The notes: generated by a model not told the origin, from the sequence alone. DNA of 64,000 bases from Gambelia wislizenii (GCA_030847615.1 JAUMIR010000001.1:264553187-264617186), one strand, 5' to 3'; positions 22,308-33,268 are shown, counted from the first letter of the stretch. Numbers and translations: made by a program.

Positions 22308-22535
22308 TGTATTTATTTATTTTAGTTAGTTAGTTAGTTAGTTATACCCCGCTCTTCAGCCACAAGGCTATCAGAGCGGCTTACAAATTGTTTTAAGCAA
22401 TAGCTATTTACACATCGACACTGCATTAAACAGTTTCCGATGTGTGTTAGCTAATTGCCCCCACAAGCTGGGTACTCAATTTACCGACCTACGAAAGGAT
22501 GGAAGGCTGAGTGAACCTTGGAGCCTGCTGGAATT
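22308..22535 (-). mobile_element. tRNA-derived SINE with L2-like tail, 5'-truncated
   Basis: Read on the minus strand the body matches the SINE at 26641 ('ccttccatcctttcgtaggtcggtaaat', 'gctaacacacatcgg', 'gtaagccgctctgatagcc', '(ttag)n' tail). The tRNA head with box A is missing. Confidence 0.8.
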
Positions 22536-24072
22536 GGTTGTTCAAACAGGCTGTTATGCACATCTTCGCATACTTTTTAAAAAAGATTGCGAGAAACAGC
22601 AAAAGATGTAGTCATGAACTACTTGGAGTTTTCAGCCCCTCTCCTTCCCGATATGGAGAATCCTGGCAGGAGCTCACCTGGACAAAAGGTATACTGGCCG
22701 CATTCTTTGAGGATGTTTTTTCATCATCTAAACAACCCCAGGATTTCCAGTGAGTACAATAGATATCTTGGGGGGCGGGCATAGAGGGAGATGACCACTG
22801 TTTTCTCCCAGATGCAGTTGGATGCTGCCTGGTCATCCTGCACTAAATGGACAGGCAGCACAGGACTGCCTTTGCTGCATGTTGCAGGGGAGGCATTGCA
22901 CAAGGAATACAAAAGGATATATGCACTCATATGTCACGAACAGATTTCTGGCCATGGTCAGTGTGACCATTCCCAGAAAATAAGGTAACCAATGAGGAAA
23001 GGCAGTTTTAGGTTGGAATCCAGAGAGAAATTGGGTAGGCTCAATGGCATTTTAAATACATAATGTTTGTTTCAGCAAGAGACTTTGCCATACTATAATC
23101 CAAACTGTTTTGGGACAGCACCTCAAGTTACAAAAGATGTTTGCCATGTAGCATCTAGAGGTGGGGATAGCACTGTTGCTTGAAAAACATCAGCTTCAAA
23201 CCCCACCCCAGCTATATTAAATTAGTTGCATGGTTCTTTCTGTCTTTTGTGGTTTTGTCTACTCTTGAGGTATCAAATAACAAAATTGCAGTTTGCTTTG
23301 ATACTTTCACCACAGCAGTTCACACTTGTAGCAGAGGAAAACCTCCTTTTCAATTCAGTTATGGCTTGTTCAACACAGTTCAGTTCTTCGGCCAAATTTT
23401 CATATTTGACAAGGTGAATCTCATAGACTCTTACATGCAGAGCATAGAAAGTTACTTCTGACAACTGTAAGTATAAAAATTCCCCAGCCAACATAGCCAG
23501 TAGCTGTTCTGTCTGGAATATTTTGGGAGCTGTAGTCCTCAAAATTAAGTTCTCTAAGCTCTGGTGTCCATAAAGATGTATGAGGCATCACCTCCAGGAG
23601 AACTTTTGATGTGGGCTTCCTTCAGTCTACATTATTCAGACTGGATAGGAGCCAGATATATTTTATTTTCTGAAATCTGGACATCGGCTCAGAAAGGTCT
23701 GATAAATATGGTATACACATTTGAAAAGTACACATAGAAAAATGCACATGCATCAAACATGCAAAAACATGGTGCAAACATTAGTGGTGGTGGGGAGAAT
23801 GCATGAAAGAAATGTGTATTATTTTTAACATGCATTTTTAAAAACATACTCCTCTCCCCAAAGGAATGGAGTTTATCCCTCTCTCACCTTTTAAAATAAG
23901 ACTGGATGGAAATGTGAATGGTAACTGGAAAAACAGATGCTCAGACTTGATAGATGTGTACATCTCCATTCTCTCATCCCCCACATCCTCAAGTGCTAAG
24001 AAGTTCCAGGATCAGTACTTGCTTGGGTTTGATTTCCTTTGGCTGGAGTAATCCCCACTGTTATAACAACTA
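22536..24072. other. No classifiable gene; one MITE relic
   Basis: About 23469-23573 carries worn arms like the 2278-2407 MITE ('gggagctgtagtcctca..ctaagctc'). Short open frames (23180-23461, 23273-23542) overlap on opposite strands and match nothing. Confidence 0.3.
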
Positions 24073-24257
24073 CAGTTGTCCCTCCGTATCCATGGATTTG
24101 GTATCCACAGATTTAAGCGAACCTTGATTTTGCCAATCTTATATATGGGACAACATTTTGCTATGCCATTGAATATAACGGGACTTGAGTATTCATGGAT
24201 TTTGGTATCCATGGGGGGTCCGGGAACTAAACCCCAACAAATATGAAGGGACAACTG
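24073..24257. mobile_element. Tigger-like transposon, 185 bp
   Basis: Starts CAGTTGTCCCTCCGTATCCA and ends ATATGAAGGGACAACTG. TA precedes it, and the right TA has become TT. The interior ('ccttgattttgccaatctta', 'ccattttgctatgccattg'-like) matches 9439-9672. Confidence 0.85.
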
Positions 24258-24634
24258 TTTTTTTTTTTCCATCTTTGCGTTTATTTACAACAGACAAGCT
24301 GAGCATACAGCAGACAAGCTAAGTGGAGAGATTTTAAGCATTCCTACAAACACCAATTCACTGCTTTGTCTCAGATCCTGAGAGGAATCTTAGCACTCCC
24401 AGTTTTGTATTTTCTCTCTGTGTGTTTTGTTCTGCCTCTGTCACACCATCCCCCTAATCTCCTCATATTATTCTGTTCATATGCGTATCTCAAAACCTAT
24501 CCTTGACTGTTGTGGGGTTGGAGAAGGTTTTGGAGGAGTGACCTTCTCCAAAATAGATTCCTACTGCTCACTGAATTACTACTTCCTACTGATTTTTTTT
24601 GAGGGGAGTTAAAATAGGCATGAGTCTTTTAAAT

Positions 24635-25590
24635 GAAAGTACCGGATCCTAGCTAATCTTGGAAGCTAAGCAGGGTCAGCCCTGGTTAGTACTTGGAGGG
24701 GAGACCACCAACAAATATTAGGTGCTGTAGGCCGTATTTCAGAGGAAGGAACACCTCTGAGTATTCCTTGCCTAAGAACACCCTATAAAATGTATGTGGC
24801 TACCATAGGTCAATAGGTGTCCGGAAAAAGCAGCCCAAAATGCCAGCAGGATAAACAAGGTCTGGGAAAGCAGCCAAGCCCCAGTGTTAATTAATTAGGG
24901 AGACTCAGATAAGGTTCAGAACAAGCAAGTTTCTGTTTCTTGGAGAAGCAGCAATACAGGCAAGAAGGCACACAGAGAAGAGTCCAGAATACAGTCCAAA
25001 TGTCAAGGCTTACAGAAGGCAGCATAGTCCAGATGTCAGTCCGTGGGTCAGCAGGATCAGGCAACAGTGTAATCAAGAACGGTCCAAGGTCAAGGCACAA
25101 ATCAAGGCAGCAAAGATTCAGGCACCAAAGTCAGCAGGAAGCTTTCTCCAAGGAGATCAGTTGATCTCTGACAAAGCCTCCATTGCCTCTTCCAGCATAT
25201 ATAAAGCAATTAAGGCTTTGCCAGGTGTTTCTTAATGAGCAGGTTTTTCTCATAAATTCTCAGACATCTCCTTTGAGCCTCCTTCTGAGCTGACTGCTGG
25301 GTATACAATGGTGGAGGTAAGTCCCTCTCTTCTTCATCATCCTTATCTGAGTGAGCAGGACTCTCTGCTGGGACTGATGCCAACCCACTTGGACCAGGCT
25401 CTTCCTCTGCTCAAGCCTCTAGGTTGGCAGGGTTCCCTGCTGGCACAGGTGTAGATAAACCTGTGCCAGGGTCCCTAGGGCTGTTCCCTGCCATGTCCTC
25501 CTCCTCCTCTGACTCTATAGCCCCATCTGGCTCACAGGGGGCATAGCAATGGGCAATGTAAAGGCACACACACACATCATGAAATGGATT
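24635..25590 (+). mobile_element. 5S-derived SINE split by a solo LTR
   Basis: The head AGCTAAGCAGGGTCAGCCCT followed by TGGTTAGTACTTGGAGGGGA (about 24665) is 5S rRNA-like. The body runs to CAATAGG at 24817, and the tail resumes after the LTR as CAATGTAAAGGCACACACAC (from 25554). The split is explained by the LTR and its duplicate. Confidence 0.75.
24818..25548 (-). mobile_element. Solo LTR, 731 bp, TSD ATAGG/ATGGG
   Basis: The segment begins TGTCCGG and ends TAGCA (TG...CA). The flanks are ATAGG (24813-24817) and ATGGG (25549-25553), one mismatch. Read on the minus strand, a TATA-like CTTTATATATGC is followed by a long 'cttgac..ggact' region typical of Ty3/Gypsy-like LTRs in reptiles. Composition matches 49723-50333. 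No gag or pol is attached. Confidence 0.65.
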
Positions 25591-25661
25591 GGTATGTGAC
25601 AAGTAATTGCATCTCAGCTGCCACTGTTGATACCCTTAGTGTTTTTGGAACAATTGTAATA

Positions 25662-25879
25662 CAGGTCAACCCCTGTATTCACAGGGGATATGTTCCAAGA
25701 TCCCCAGTGAATACCTGAAACCATAGATAATAGGGAACCCTATTGTTTTCAATGAGACGAATGCTGGACGTTGACCATAGAATTGCATTGGAGGACCTAG
25801 AAATGCCTAGAGAGAACATTTTTGGACGTGGATAAGTGAAACCGTGGATACTGAATCCATGGATACGGGAGTTGATCCG
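25662..25879. mobile_element. TA-flanked Tigger-like transposon, divergent subfamily
   Basis: Starts CAGGTCAACCCCTGTATTCA and ends ACGGGAGTTGATCCG, with TA on both sides. Internal 'gtggataagtgaaaccgtgg' also matches the sense of pogo-type MITEs. It is distinct from the GTTGTCCCTCC subfamily. Confidence 0.7.
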
Positions 25880-26027
25880 TAAGTGGTGCTGCTGGAAAAG
25901 GAGGAGTGGACAGGAGAATGTTCCCTCATATTTCTTTCTCTCAGATGTCAGGTTCCTCCTTCAGCTGCCAGCACCAGCAGCAGTCCCAGCAGTCTGCAGC
26001 ACCAAGATGCTGCTGGGTGTATTTCAA

Positions 26028-26115
26028 AGGGAGGCAATGGCAAACCAGCTCTGCGCAGTTCATCTACAAGAAAAACGCTATGAAGCTGATGGGGTCACCA
26101 TAACTCAACAGGCAG
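26028..26115 (+). mobile_element. SINE tail fragment (BovB-type)
   Basis: 'gggaggcaatggcaaaccag' then 'tgatggggtcaccataactcaacaggca' is the 3' part shared by Sauria and 5S SINEs. Confidence 0.55.
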
Positions 26116-26139
26116 TTTGATGACATATACAGATACTAA

Positions 26140-26986
26140 GGACTATCAGATGTGGCAAATATGGTGTCATAACAACACCCAATGAACGTGAAAGGGTATC
26201 CATTTTGCACGACATCATGCTTTCGCATTTTCGTGTTGTCAATAAGGTGTTCTTTTTTAGTGACAGGCCAAGCCATCAATTGATCAGCCATGGGGTTTTT
26301 TAGTGTGATTGCAAGTATCTGAAACCATGTCCCATTCTTCTGGCACAATTCCAGCCTCAGTGTGCAGTCCCTCCCCCCCTCCCCCAGAACACTTCTGGGT
26401 GATAATGAGAAAACTAGCTACAGGATGGTCTTTTTATGAACCTTCCTGTTTTGCAGGCATGTTTTTAAGGGTGTTTCAGTGCTTGTGTGTTCATTTTGTT
26501 TAATTTAGTTGTTTTTAGACTTTTAAGTGCACTTGCATCTTCTCGCAAGAACCATCTAGATCACATGTACCAGCCAATGCAGAAGTACGGGACTGCTTTT
26601 TTATGCTATTATGGCAACTTTTGATATAAAGGGTTATAGAAAGGAGCCCTGGTGGCGCAGTGGTTAAATGCCAGTCCTGTAAGCCACTGCATTGCAAGTT
26701 CAATTCTAGCGGGCTCCAAGGTTCACTCAGCCTTCCATCCTTTCGTAGCTCGGTAAAATGAGTACCCGGCTTGTGGGGGCAATTAGCTAACACACATTGG
26801 AAACTGCTTAATGCAGTGTAGATGTGTAAAATTGCTATTGCTCAAAACAATTTGTAAGCCGCTCTGATAGCCATTGTGGCTGAAGGGCGGGGTATAAATA
26901 CCTAAATAAATAAATTTTGCCAGCACACTAATGGTTTAAAATATGGTGGTGAAATAACGTTTTTAGAGGCTTGTCTGATAAAGTCC
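26140..26986. mobile_element. MITE family A copy 3, interrupted by a tRNA-SINE
   Basis: Begins GGACTATCAGATG and ends CTTGTCTGATAAAGTCC. 'caaatatggtgtcataacaacacc', 'caagccatcaattgatcagcc' and 'agaacacttctgggtgataa' match copies 2, 4 and 5. Without the SINE it is about 562 bp. The 3 bp flanks (TAA, ATA) do not match. Confidence 0.75.
26641..26925 (+). mobile_element. tRNA-derived SINE with L2-like tail
   Basis: The head GGTGGCGCAGTGGTTAAATG carries an RNA polymerase III box A. A degenerate box B (GCAAGTTCAATTC) follows, then 'cggtaaaatgagtacccggc' and a 3' end 'gtaagccgctctgatagcc..gggcggggtataaata' plus (TAAA)n. Family A copy 5 (58441-58470) shows the unoccupied site. Confidence 0.85.
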
Positions 26987-26998
26987 ATAGTGTTGGGG

Positions 26999-27343
26999 AA
27001 TAGCAACCTTTAAAGGAGCTTACTGTATGACATCATTGTTCTTCCACTGGTCTCCCAGTTAAAACCCCCCTTTTCCCACTGAAAAAAATAACCCTTGTGG
27101 CTTGTCCCTTATCATTCTGCTGCCCTCCTTTGGGGAAGGGAGACGAGAAAGAAGCATGCTAGGTTCATCACAGTTTGGGTGGTCAGGAGGCTAGGAGTTA
27201 GGTGTGCTGTGTGTTTGTTTTTGCTAGGGCACCCTTTCTATATACCCAAGTAGCTTCTCAGATATTTTTCCCAGCTGGTGAGGTGAAAAGGTCAGCAATT
27301 GGAGTCATGGATGAGGATGTTTCTTCCACAGAAAACTGTTCTG
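26999..27343. other. Unclassified spacer
   Basis: I recognise nothing between MITE A3 and family E copy 2. Confidence 0.3.
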
Positions 27344-28607
27344 GGTGCTGTTTACACGATGAAAATGTAGTGGGAAGAATTCATGTTGAATCCTGGTTGT
27401 TTACACGTACATCTGGTCAGTTATGTGATTTTCGGAAGGGGGGCCACCTTTTATCCCTCAACCTGCAGGACTTCCAGTCCTGTGGTGTATGCTGGTTTTT
27501 AAAAAAGTCACTGGAGGCTTTGGAAAATTGGAAATGTAAACAGCCCGGGACAAGCTATCTCAGCACTAGGGGATGACCAGAAATGGTGACTGGGGGCGGG
27601 CTCAGAAAGCAGCGACCAGAAAAGGAGGGGTCAGTCACCCGTTCAACAGGTCCAGCCTCACCAGCTGAAAACAAAGGCATCCCTTCCAGCTGCACGTAGG
27701 TTTGTGTGTGTGTGCGTGTACTTAATCACCTTTTTAAATGGATTTCTACACTGCAAACTCTTCAGCTTTAACCTATTCCTCAACTGCATGTTACAAAGAG
27801 ATCGTGGTGGGCAGAGGGTTGCCCATTCATTCCCTCCCTGGGTCTGAACGGATAATCATACATTCATCACCCCCAGGCACAGTAAAATATTCCAGCGTCT
27901 GAGTGAATGAACACACTTTCATTCACCCCCCCACACACGAGGCACAGTAAAAGAATGCCAGCGTCTGTGTCTTTCAAAATGCCTTGTGTGTCACTGGCTT
28001 GAAATCTTCACTCCACAGCTGCCTCTGCTTTAAGGGTTAACATTTTAAAGAGACAAGGGCAATCGCAAGCCTCTTCCCCCACCCACTCAGCTTGATTTCA
28101 AAAGGAAAGCACAGGGTTTAATCGTTCCTGCCTCCTTCCAGCTTTGTGCCAGCTTCTGAGTGAAAGATCACACATTGATTCATCCATCCACCTCCCTCAA
28201 GGCACAGTAAATAATTTTAAAATGCAGGCATCTGTCTTTCAAAATGCCTTGTGTGATCTCTCTCCCTCCCCCCCCCCTGAGCCAGCCAATAACATCACTC
28301 GTGGCGCGGAACTCTAAAGGAAGTGCGTCCCCAAGGTTGTGAAAACACAAGTAATCGCATCCTTGATTGACAGCCAAAAAAAAAAAAAAAACCCTGGTAG
28401 GCTAAACATGTGTAAACAGCAAAAGCACGGGATATAAGAGTGTGAGACTAATAAAAAGAAACGGAACTTTTGTCGTGTAAATATCAATCACGGGATCTTT
28501 CAGGATTTCCTAAAGAGTGACAAAAATCGTCTAAACAGCGTGGGACGAATACGGGATCAGGACATCACGGTACGCCCCGGGACAAAACTTGCCGTGTAAC
28601 TGACACC
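27344..28607. mobile_element. Family E element copy 2 (1264 bp), TSD CTG
   Basis: Starts GGTGCTGTTTACACGATG and ends CCGTGTAACTGACACC, with CTG at 27341-27343 and 28608-28610. It shares with copies 1 and 3 'gggccaccttttatccctca', 'cccttccagctgcacg' and, near the right end, 'gtgaaaacacaagtaatcgc' followed by 'atccttgattgacagcc'. The plus frame 27202-27576 crosses the left border, so it is not an intact gene. Confidence 0.8.
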
Positions 28608-28867
28608 CTGGTCTTTCCCTTTCCCTCTGCACTACCAAAGGAAAGCAACGTTGTGTCAATAAAACACACACACGCACACACACAGAGCTTCCTTGTATAA
28701 AATGGGGAACAGCAAAGTATCATAATTGTGATGCAGAAAAAGGAGGTGTAGGTGTGATGGTGGAAGAGGGCACACTCCCAATACCTTTGCTGATGGAGAA
28801 GGAAAATGAACTTTTATGTATTTCCCCACCAAAGGAATTCTACCTTTAAATCTTATGATTCAAAATG

Positions 28868-29078
28868 ACCATAGTGGAGTCGAAGGCTTTCACAGCCAGC
28901 ATCCATAGATTTTCCTTGGTTTTTTTCTGGGCTGTGAGGCCGTGTTCTGGACTCCACACACACTCCTACCCAGCCATTCTCTGAAGATGCCAGCCACAGA
29001 TGCAGGCGAAACATCAGAAGTAAACTCTTCCAGAACACGGCCTCAAAGCCCAGAAAAAAAAACCCAAGGAAAATGCCC
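28868..29078. mobile_element. Penelope-like hairpin repeat, copy 2, with hammerhead-like core
   Basis: Long outer arms pair: GGGCTGTGAGGCCGTGTTCT (28930) with its inverse about 29032-29050, extended by A/T runs and CCTTGG/CCAAGG. Between them lies CTGAAGA (28981-28987), an interrupted stem GCCAGC/GCAGGC, and GAAAC (29008-29012). The family name is from memory of a common squamate repeat linked to Penelope-like elements. Confidence 0.55.
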
Positions 29079-29149
29079 ATAGTGGGTAGGGTGATTCTGC
29101 AATTGTGTACCTCCAGCATTTTATTTTATTTTAAAATACTAAATACAGG

Positions 29150-29505
29150 GTTGCCAGGTCAGAAATATCCCAGGTCTTGAAAATTCAGGGCCAAAACCTG
29201 AGTATTAGGGGTGGTACCTTCTGATGTTGGGGGTGGGTTAGAGGGGAAACACTGGTGATATTTACAAGGGGCAGTCTCTGTTATTCCATAAACTTACAAT
29301 GCATATTAAGCACCAGCCACAGTTGCACTGGATATACCACCCAGGGGGGGAAAAAAAACGGTGAGTCTAAAAGATGAGGAATACTGTATCCTTTTTCAAG
29401 GTAGTGCTCTTGCCCTGAGATTCTTGTCTCTTGCTTGAGGACTAGGAAAAAGGAGCCAGGTGCTTAGACACAGGGCCAGGAGGCCCAGAGATCTGAAAAC
29501 CCTAG
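29150..29505. mobile_element. hAT-like repeat R, copy 2
   Basis: Starts GGGTTGCCAGGTCAGAAATA and ends near GAAAACCCTAGC. The interior matches copies at 20997 and 42646 ('aggtagtgctcttgccctgagattct'). Confidence 0.55.
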
Positions 29506-30115
29506 CTGCAGTGCACGCAGCAGGCCTTCATGGGCTACATCCAAATGCAGAAGAGGAAGCAGGATGAAAATATTCCAATGCAAGAATGCAAAAGCAGGAA
29601 CTGATGAAATGAACATGTGAAAGGTACCATTGTATGCTCAGTACCTTTCCAAATGAAAAACAACTGCTTTGCAAGTGGAAGAAGGAACCAATGTGAAAAA
29701 AGCCATGAATCCTTTAAGTTTCCACCAAGGACAATCAGATCCTTTAAACAGAGACCATGCTTAAGTGACATTGAAACAAAAATCACCAGCTTTTCTCAGC
29801 TTCTCTACTGCTCTCTGGTCTGGCAGTATCTTTCCTGCTGACAAACACAGGTTACATTTGCATTTGGGATAAATAAACTCCAGTTCTGAACTTTTTGCTT
29901 CAGAGCAGCCAAATAATTCCATTGATTACATAATACATAATAGGTGCACATTAAAGGGCTTTAATGTTCTAGTTCGCTTGACCTTTGTGCCAGTACAAGG
30001 TATTTCAAAAGGTATAATTCTCAGAGGGAATTGTGAGTACCTATGACATAAGGTAAACAAAGTGCCGCCCTCATCCCACTTCTAGCCCCCAAGGCCATTT
30101 TGCAACTTTTGACCC
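29506..30115. other. No classifiable feature
   Basis: Overlapping short frames on both strands (29535-29841) lack any protein pattern. No shared repeat was noticed. Confidence 0.35.
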
Positions 30116-30118
30116 CTG

Positions 30119-31478
30119 GGTGCTGTTTACACAATGAAAAAGTAGTGGGAGGAATTTGTGTCGAGCACTGTCTGTTTACACGTACATCGTGTCGGGCACT
30201 GGATTTTGGGAAGGGGGGCACCTTTTATCACACAACCCGCGGGACTTTCAGTCCTGCAGTTTGTCCAGTTTTTTAAAAAAGTCACAGGAGGATTCAGAAA
30301 ATTGTACGTCTAAACACCCTGGGACAAGATATCTCAGTACTTGGTGATGACCGGAAATATATGTGACCAGGGGCAGGCTCAGAGAGGAGAGGAGGGGTCA
30401 GTCACCCGTTCAATAGATTTAGCCTCGCCAGATGAAAACAAAGGCTTCCATTCCAGCTGCACGTAGGTTTGTGTATGTCTGCATTAAATCACCCTGTTCA
30501 ATGGATTTCTACACTGGGAAACCTACTTTAACCCCCCCCCCCCTGCATGCTTGGTTTAAATTTTAAAGAGAGAGTAAATTGTAAAGAGATCACAGACGAT
30601 TGCCCACTAACACCCCCCCCCCACCTGGATCCACTCCATTTGTTTAAAGGTACAGTAAAAAATGCCACTGTCTGATCAGATGATCACACATTCACACACA
30701 AACACACACACCCGCCTGCACCCTCACTTTCAATGGGCTTTAAATGGTGTTCTTTCAATTCAGAAGGACAGCAAAGGCTGTAGCCACTAAGCATCCCTTC
30801 CTTCCTCACTTTCAATGGGATTTAAATGCTGTTTTTTCAATTTGGAAGGACAGCAAAGGCTGTAGCCACTAAGCATCCCTTCCTTCCTCACTTTCAATGG
30901 GATTTAAATGCTGTTCTTTCAATTTGGAAGGACAGCAAAGGCTGTAGCCACTAAGCATCCCTCCCTTCCCCACTTTCAATGGGCTTTAAATGCTGTTCTT
31001 TCAATTCAGAAGGACAGCAAAGGCTGTAGCCACTGATCGCTCCTTCCTCCCCACGTTAGGTCGCTCATTCCTCCACTCATCCTCTTATTGCCCTCACCCC
31101 AATGTAACAATCATCCCATCATCCCCAACGCAGAAGCTTTAACAAACATTTGAGCCAGCCAATAGCATTGCTCGTGGCGTGAAACTCTAAAGGAAGTACG
31201 TCACTGAGGTTGTGAAAAAACGAGTAATCGCATCCTTGATTGACAGCTAAAAAAAAAATATCCCGGGACCGTAAACTCATGTAAACAAAAAAACCCCCGC
31301 GGTAGTATATAGTGGGAGAAGGTACATATCGCAGGACGTGATGCCGTGTAAACAATGATCCCAGGATCTCCCGGGATATCCAGTTCAGAGACAAAAATCG
31401 TCTAAACAGGGAGGGACGAATACGGGATCAGGAAGTCCCAGGACACCCCATGACAAAAACTACCGTCTAACTGGCACC
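30119..31478. mobile_element. Family E element copy 3 (1360 bp) with internal tandem repeat
   Basis: Starts GGTGCTGTTTACACAATG and ends CGTCTAACTGGCACC. The flanks are CTG (30116-30118) and CAG (31479-31481). The order of internal blocks is the same as in copy 2, and it ends with 'gcatccttgattgacagct'. It is longer because of an 82 bp tandem array. Confidence 0.75.
30725..31050. repeat. Four-copy 82 bp tandem repeat
   Basis: CACTTTCAATGGG starts units at 30725, 30807, 30889 and 30971, exactly 82 bp apart. Each unit contains 'aggacagcaaaggctgtagc'. Units differ by a few substitutions. Confidence 0.95.
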
Positions 31479-31481
31479 CAG

Positions 31482-31974
31482 CTCTCTTGTCCTTCAACAC
31501 TAGGGCAAGAGGAGTATTCAAAAAGCACTCCTTTTCTCCTCCTGGAAGCTTCTAGAAATGGCAGTTTGACATTTTAACCCCTGCCCCCCAAATAACCAAA
31601 TTGGAAGTTACAGTCCACAGTATTACAGTCCACTGTGCATTCCGGCAGTGGAAAATGAATTTCCAGACCAAAAGCAAAAGCAACAAAAAGGACTATGACA
31701 TATTAGTGACACACAGTTTTGATCTGGTTTCATAGCATGATTTTGTGGAGTCTTTCGATTCAGATATTTCTGATGGCTGTAAAAGAAAACAGCGGAAATC
31801 TTTCCAAAGCAAGGCCAAGACATTGTCCTGTCCTGACATGGAGGCACAGATGCCAACCTAATGTGTACATAGGAAAGCCAGCCAGGTTACTTGGGGCAGA
31901 AAATCCTACAAACACCTCTCCCCATCCTTGCCAGTATGTGTATCTCTCTCTCTCTCTCTCTGTGTGTACTCTAC
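31482..31974. other. Unclassified spacer
   Basis: The 209-codon frame beginning at 31719 runs through this region only by chance before entering the RTE-like fragment. I see nothing else. Confidence 0.35.
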
Positions 31975-32370
31975 GATGTGTACTCTATGGTGTAGTACTC
32001 TATGGTGAACTCGCCACGGGTCAGCGTAAGAGGGGCTCTCCAAAAAAGCGATACAAGGACTCCCTGAAACAACATCTCAGGCTCAGCCAAATTGATCACC
32101 AACAATGGTCCGCCCTGGCCTCACATCAGGAGGCATGGAGATGCACTATCCACAATGCTGCAGCCTTATTTGAGAACTCAAGCCAAACAAGTCTTGAAGA
32201 GAAACAACAACGCAGAAAGAATCACAACCCGGAAACATCACCCAAGGAGACCTTCTGCTGTGCTTTCTGCAACCGGACTTGTTTATCTCAAATTGGCCTT
32301 TTTAGTCATCAGAGCGCTTGCAGAAAGCATGGGATGAGTCTTTTCTGAATCTTTGTTTGCAAAGAAAAGC

Positions 32371-32371
<1 letters not shown>
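31975..32371 (+). mobile_element. RTE-like LINE 3' end with intact C-terminal zinc-binding block
   Basis: The frame ending at 32348 encodes VLYGELATGQRKRGSPKKRY, then KDSLKQHLRLSQIDHQQWSA, and closes with CAFCNRTCLSQIGLFSH followed by QSAC. That is a C-x2-C-x12-H-x3-C pattern. The other copies in the window show the same block in broken frames. The 5' end is truncated next to a CT/TG-rich stretch. Confidence 0.75.

Positions 32372-32401
<30 letters not shown>
32372..32401. repeat. (TG)n microsatellite at LINE 3' end
   Basis: About 15 TG units follow AAGAAAAGCCAG, in the position taken by (GA)n in the copy at 7056. Confidence 0.9.
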
Positions 32402-32405
<4 letters not shown>

Positions 32406-33268
32406 ATACACACACACATCACACACATATTTGCTGCCCTTTCATGACACCTCAAAACTGCTGCCTGATGATCAAACTAGACATTAAGGGGAATGTGTGT
32501 TCCCTGCAATTAACATATTTTTCTTCCCACAACAGGATGTCTTCAGAGGTAATTGCCTCAGCAATCAGACTTGCAAATTAAGCCATTGTTACAACTCTGG
32601 GGCCAGATCCACTCAAGTCCCAGGGCCTTACCACACCACTTCTTTATACGGCATTATTCCATTTGAAATCTACTCCAGCTGTTCTCATGAGGACAACTGA
32701 ATGCTGACACTATTACACGCTTGCCACATTCCCACTTTAATCAAGTCATTTACACAGCTTTTTCTTCCACAGTAATGCTGTTATTGCTGCCTCCTGTACC
32801 CCACCCCTTGCTTCATGATTAATTTGTTGTTGCCTTTTAAGGGTAGCTGTAAGAGCACAATAGTGTCATAGCATCATGGCAGTGCAACAGAATGACATCA
32901 GCACAATGCCCTCTGACTGATGAGATTTTTTCTCGCGAGACATGGGACAGAAAAACAAACTGGCCACGCCTTCCCTCATCATTTTTATTCCTTTCTCTTG
33001 AGGAGAGAAAAAAGACTGCCACATTTTCCAACGGTGCCAGTTTTGTCTTCTAACAGTGTTGTCATGTTTTTCCTTTTCCATAGCATTGCAGTGTTGTCTC
33101 CCTTGTGTTACTTTCTATACCATTACAGTGTCACAGCATCTTACTGATATTTCATTGTTTTCTGTTGCAATGGAACCTGAGCTTGCCACCCTTTATATTT
33201 GAATTGCTTTCCTGGTTTTCCCCCCACATGGTCAACTGTACAAGTGCTTTTCTTAGAAAACAAAAGTA
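32402..33268. other. 5' flank of the Harbinger transposase relic
   Basis: 'acaatagtgtcatagcatca' (32848) and its inverse 'gctatgacactatagtatca' (41550) may be subterminal repeats of one large element. A possible outer edge is AGGGCCTTACCACACC (32628). I could not find a matching right edge, so the limits stay open. Confidence 0.3.

Noticed and set aside
24640..24760. 5S rRNA gene
   Set aside because: The 5S-like head is partial and mutated and continues into a SINE body and tail seen at four other places.
26641..26720. tRNA gene
   Set aside because: Box A is good, but box B is degenerate, no cloverleaf closes, and the sequence is the head of a repeated SINE.
30725..31050. CRISPR-like array
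   Set aside because: Units are contiguous 82 bp tandem repeats with no unique spacers, in a eukaryotic repeat.
31719..32348. 209-codon frame read as a host gene
   Set aside because: Only its C-terminal half is meaningful, and that half is the RTE-like LINE end; the first part is chance read-through.
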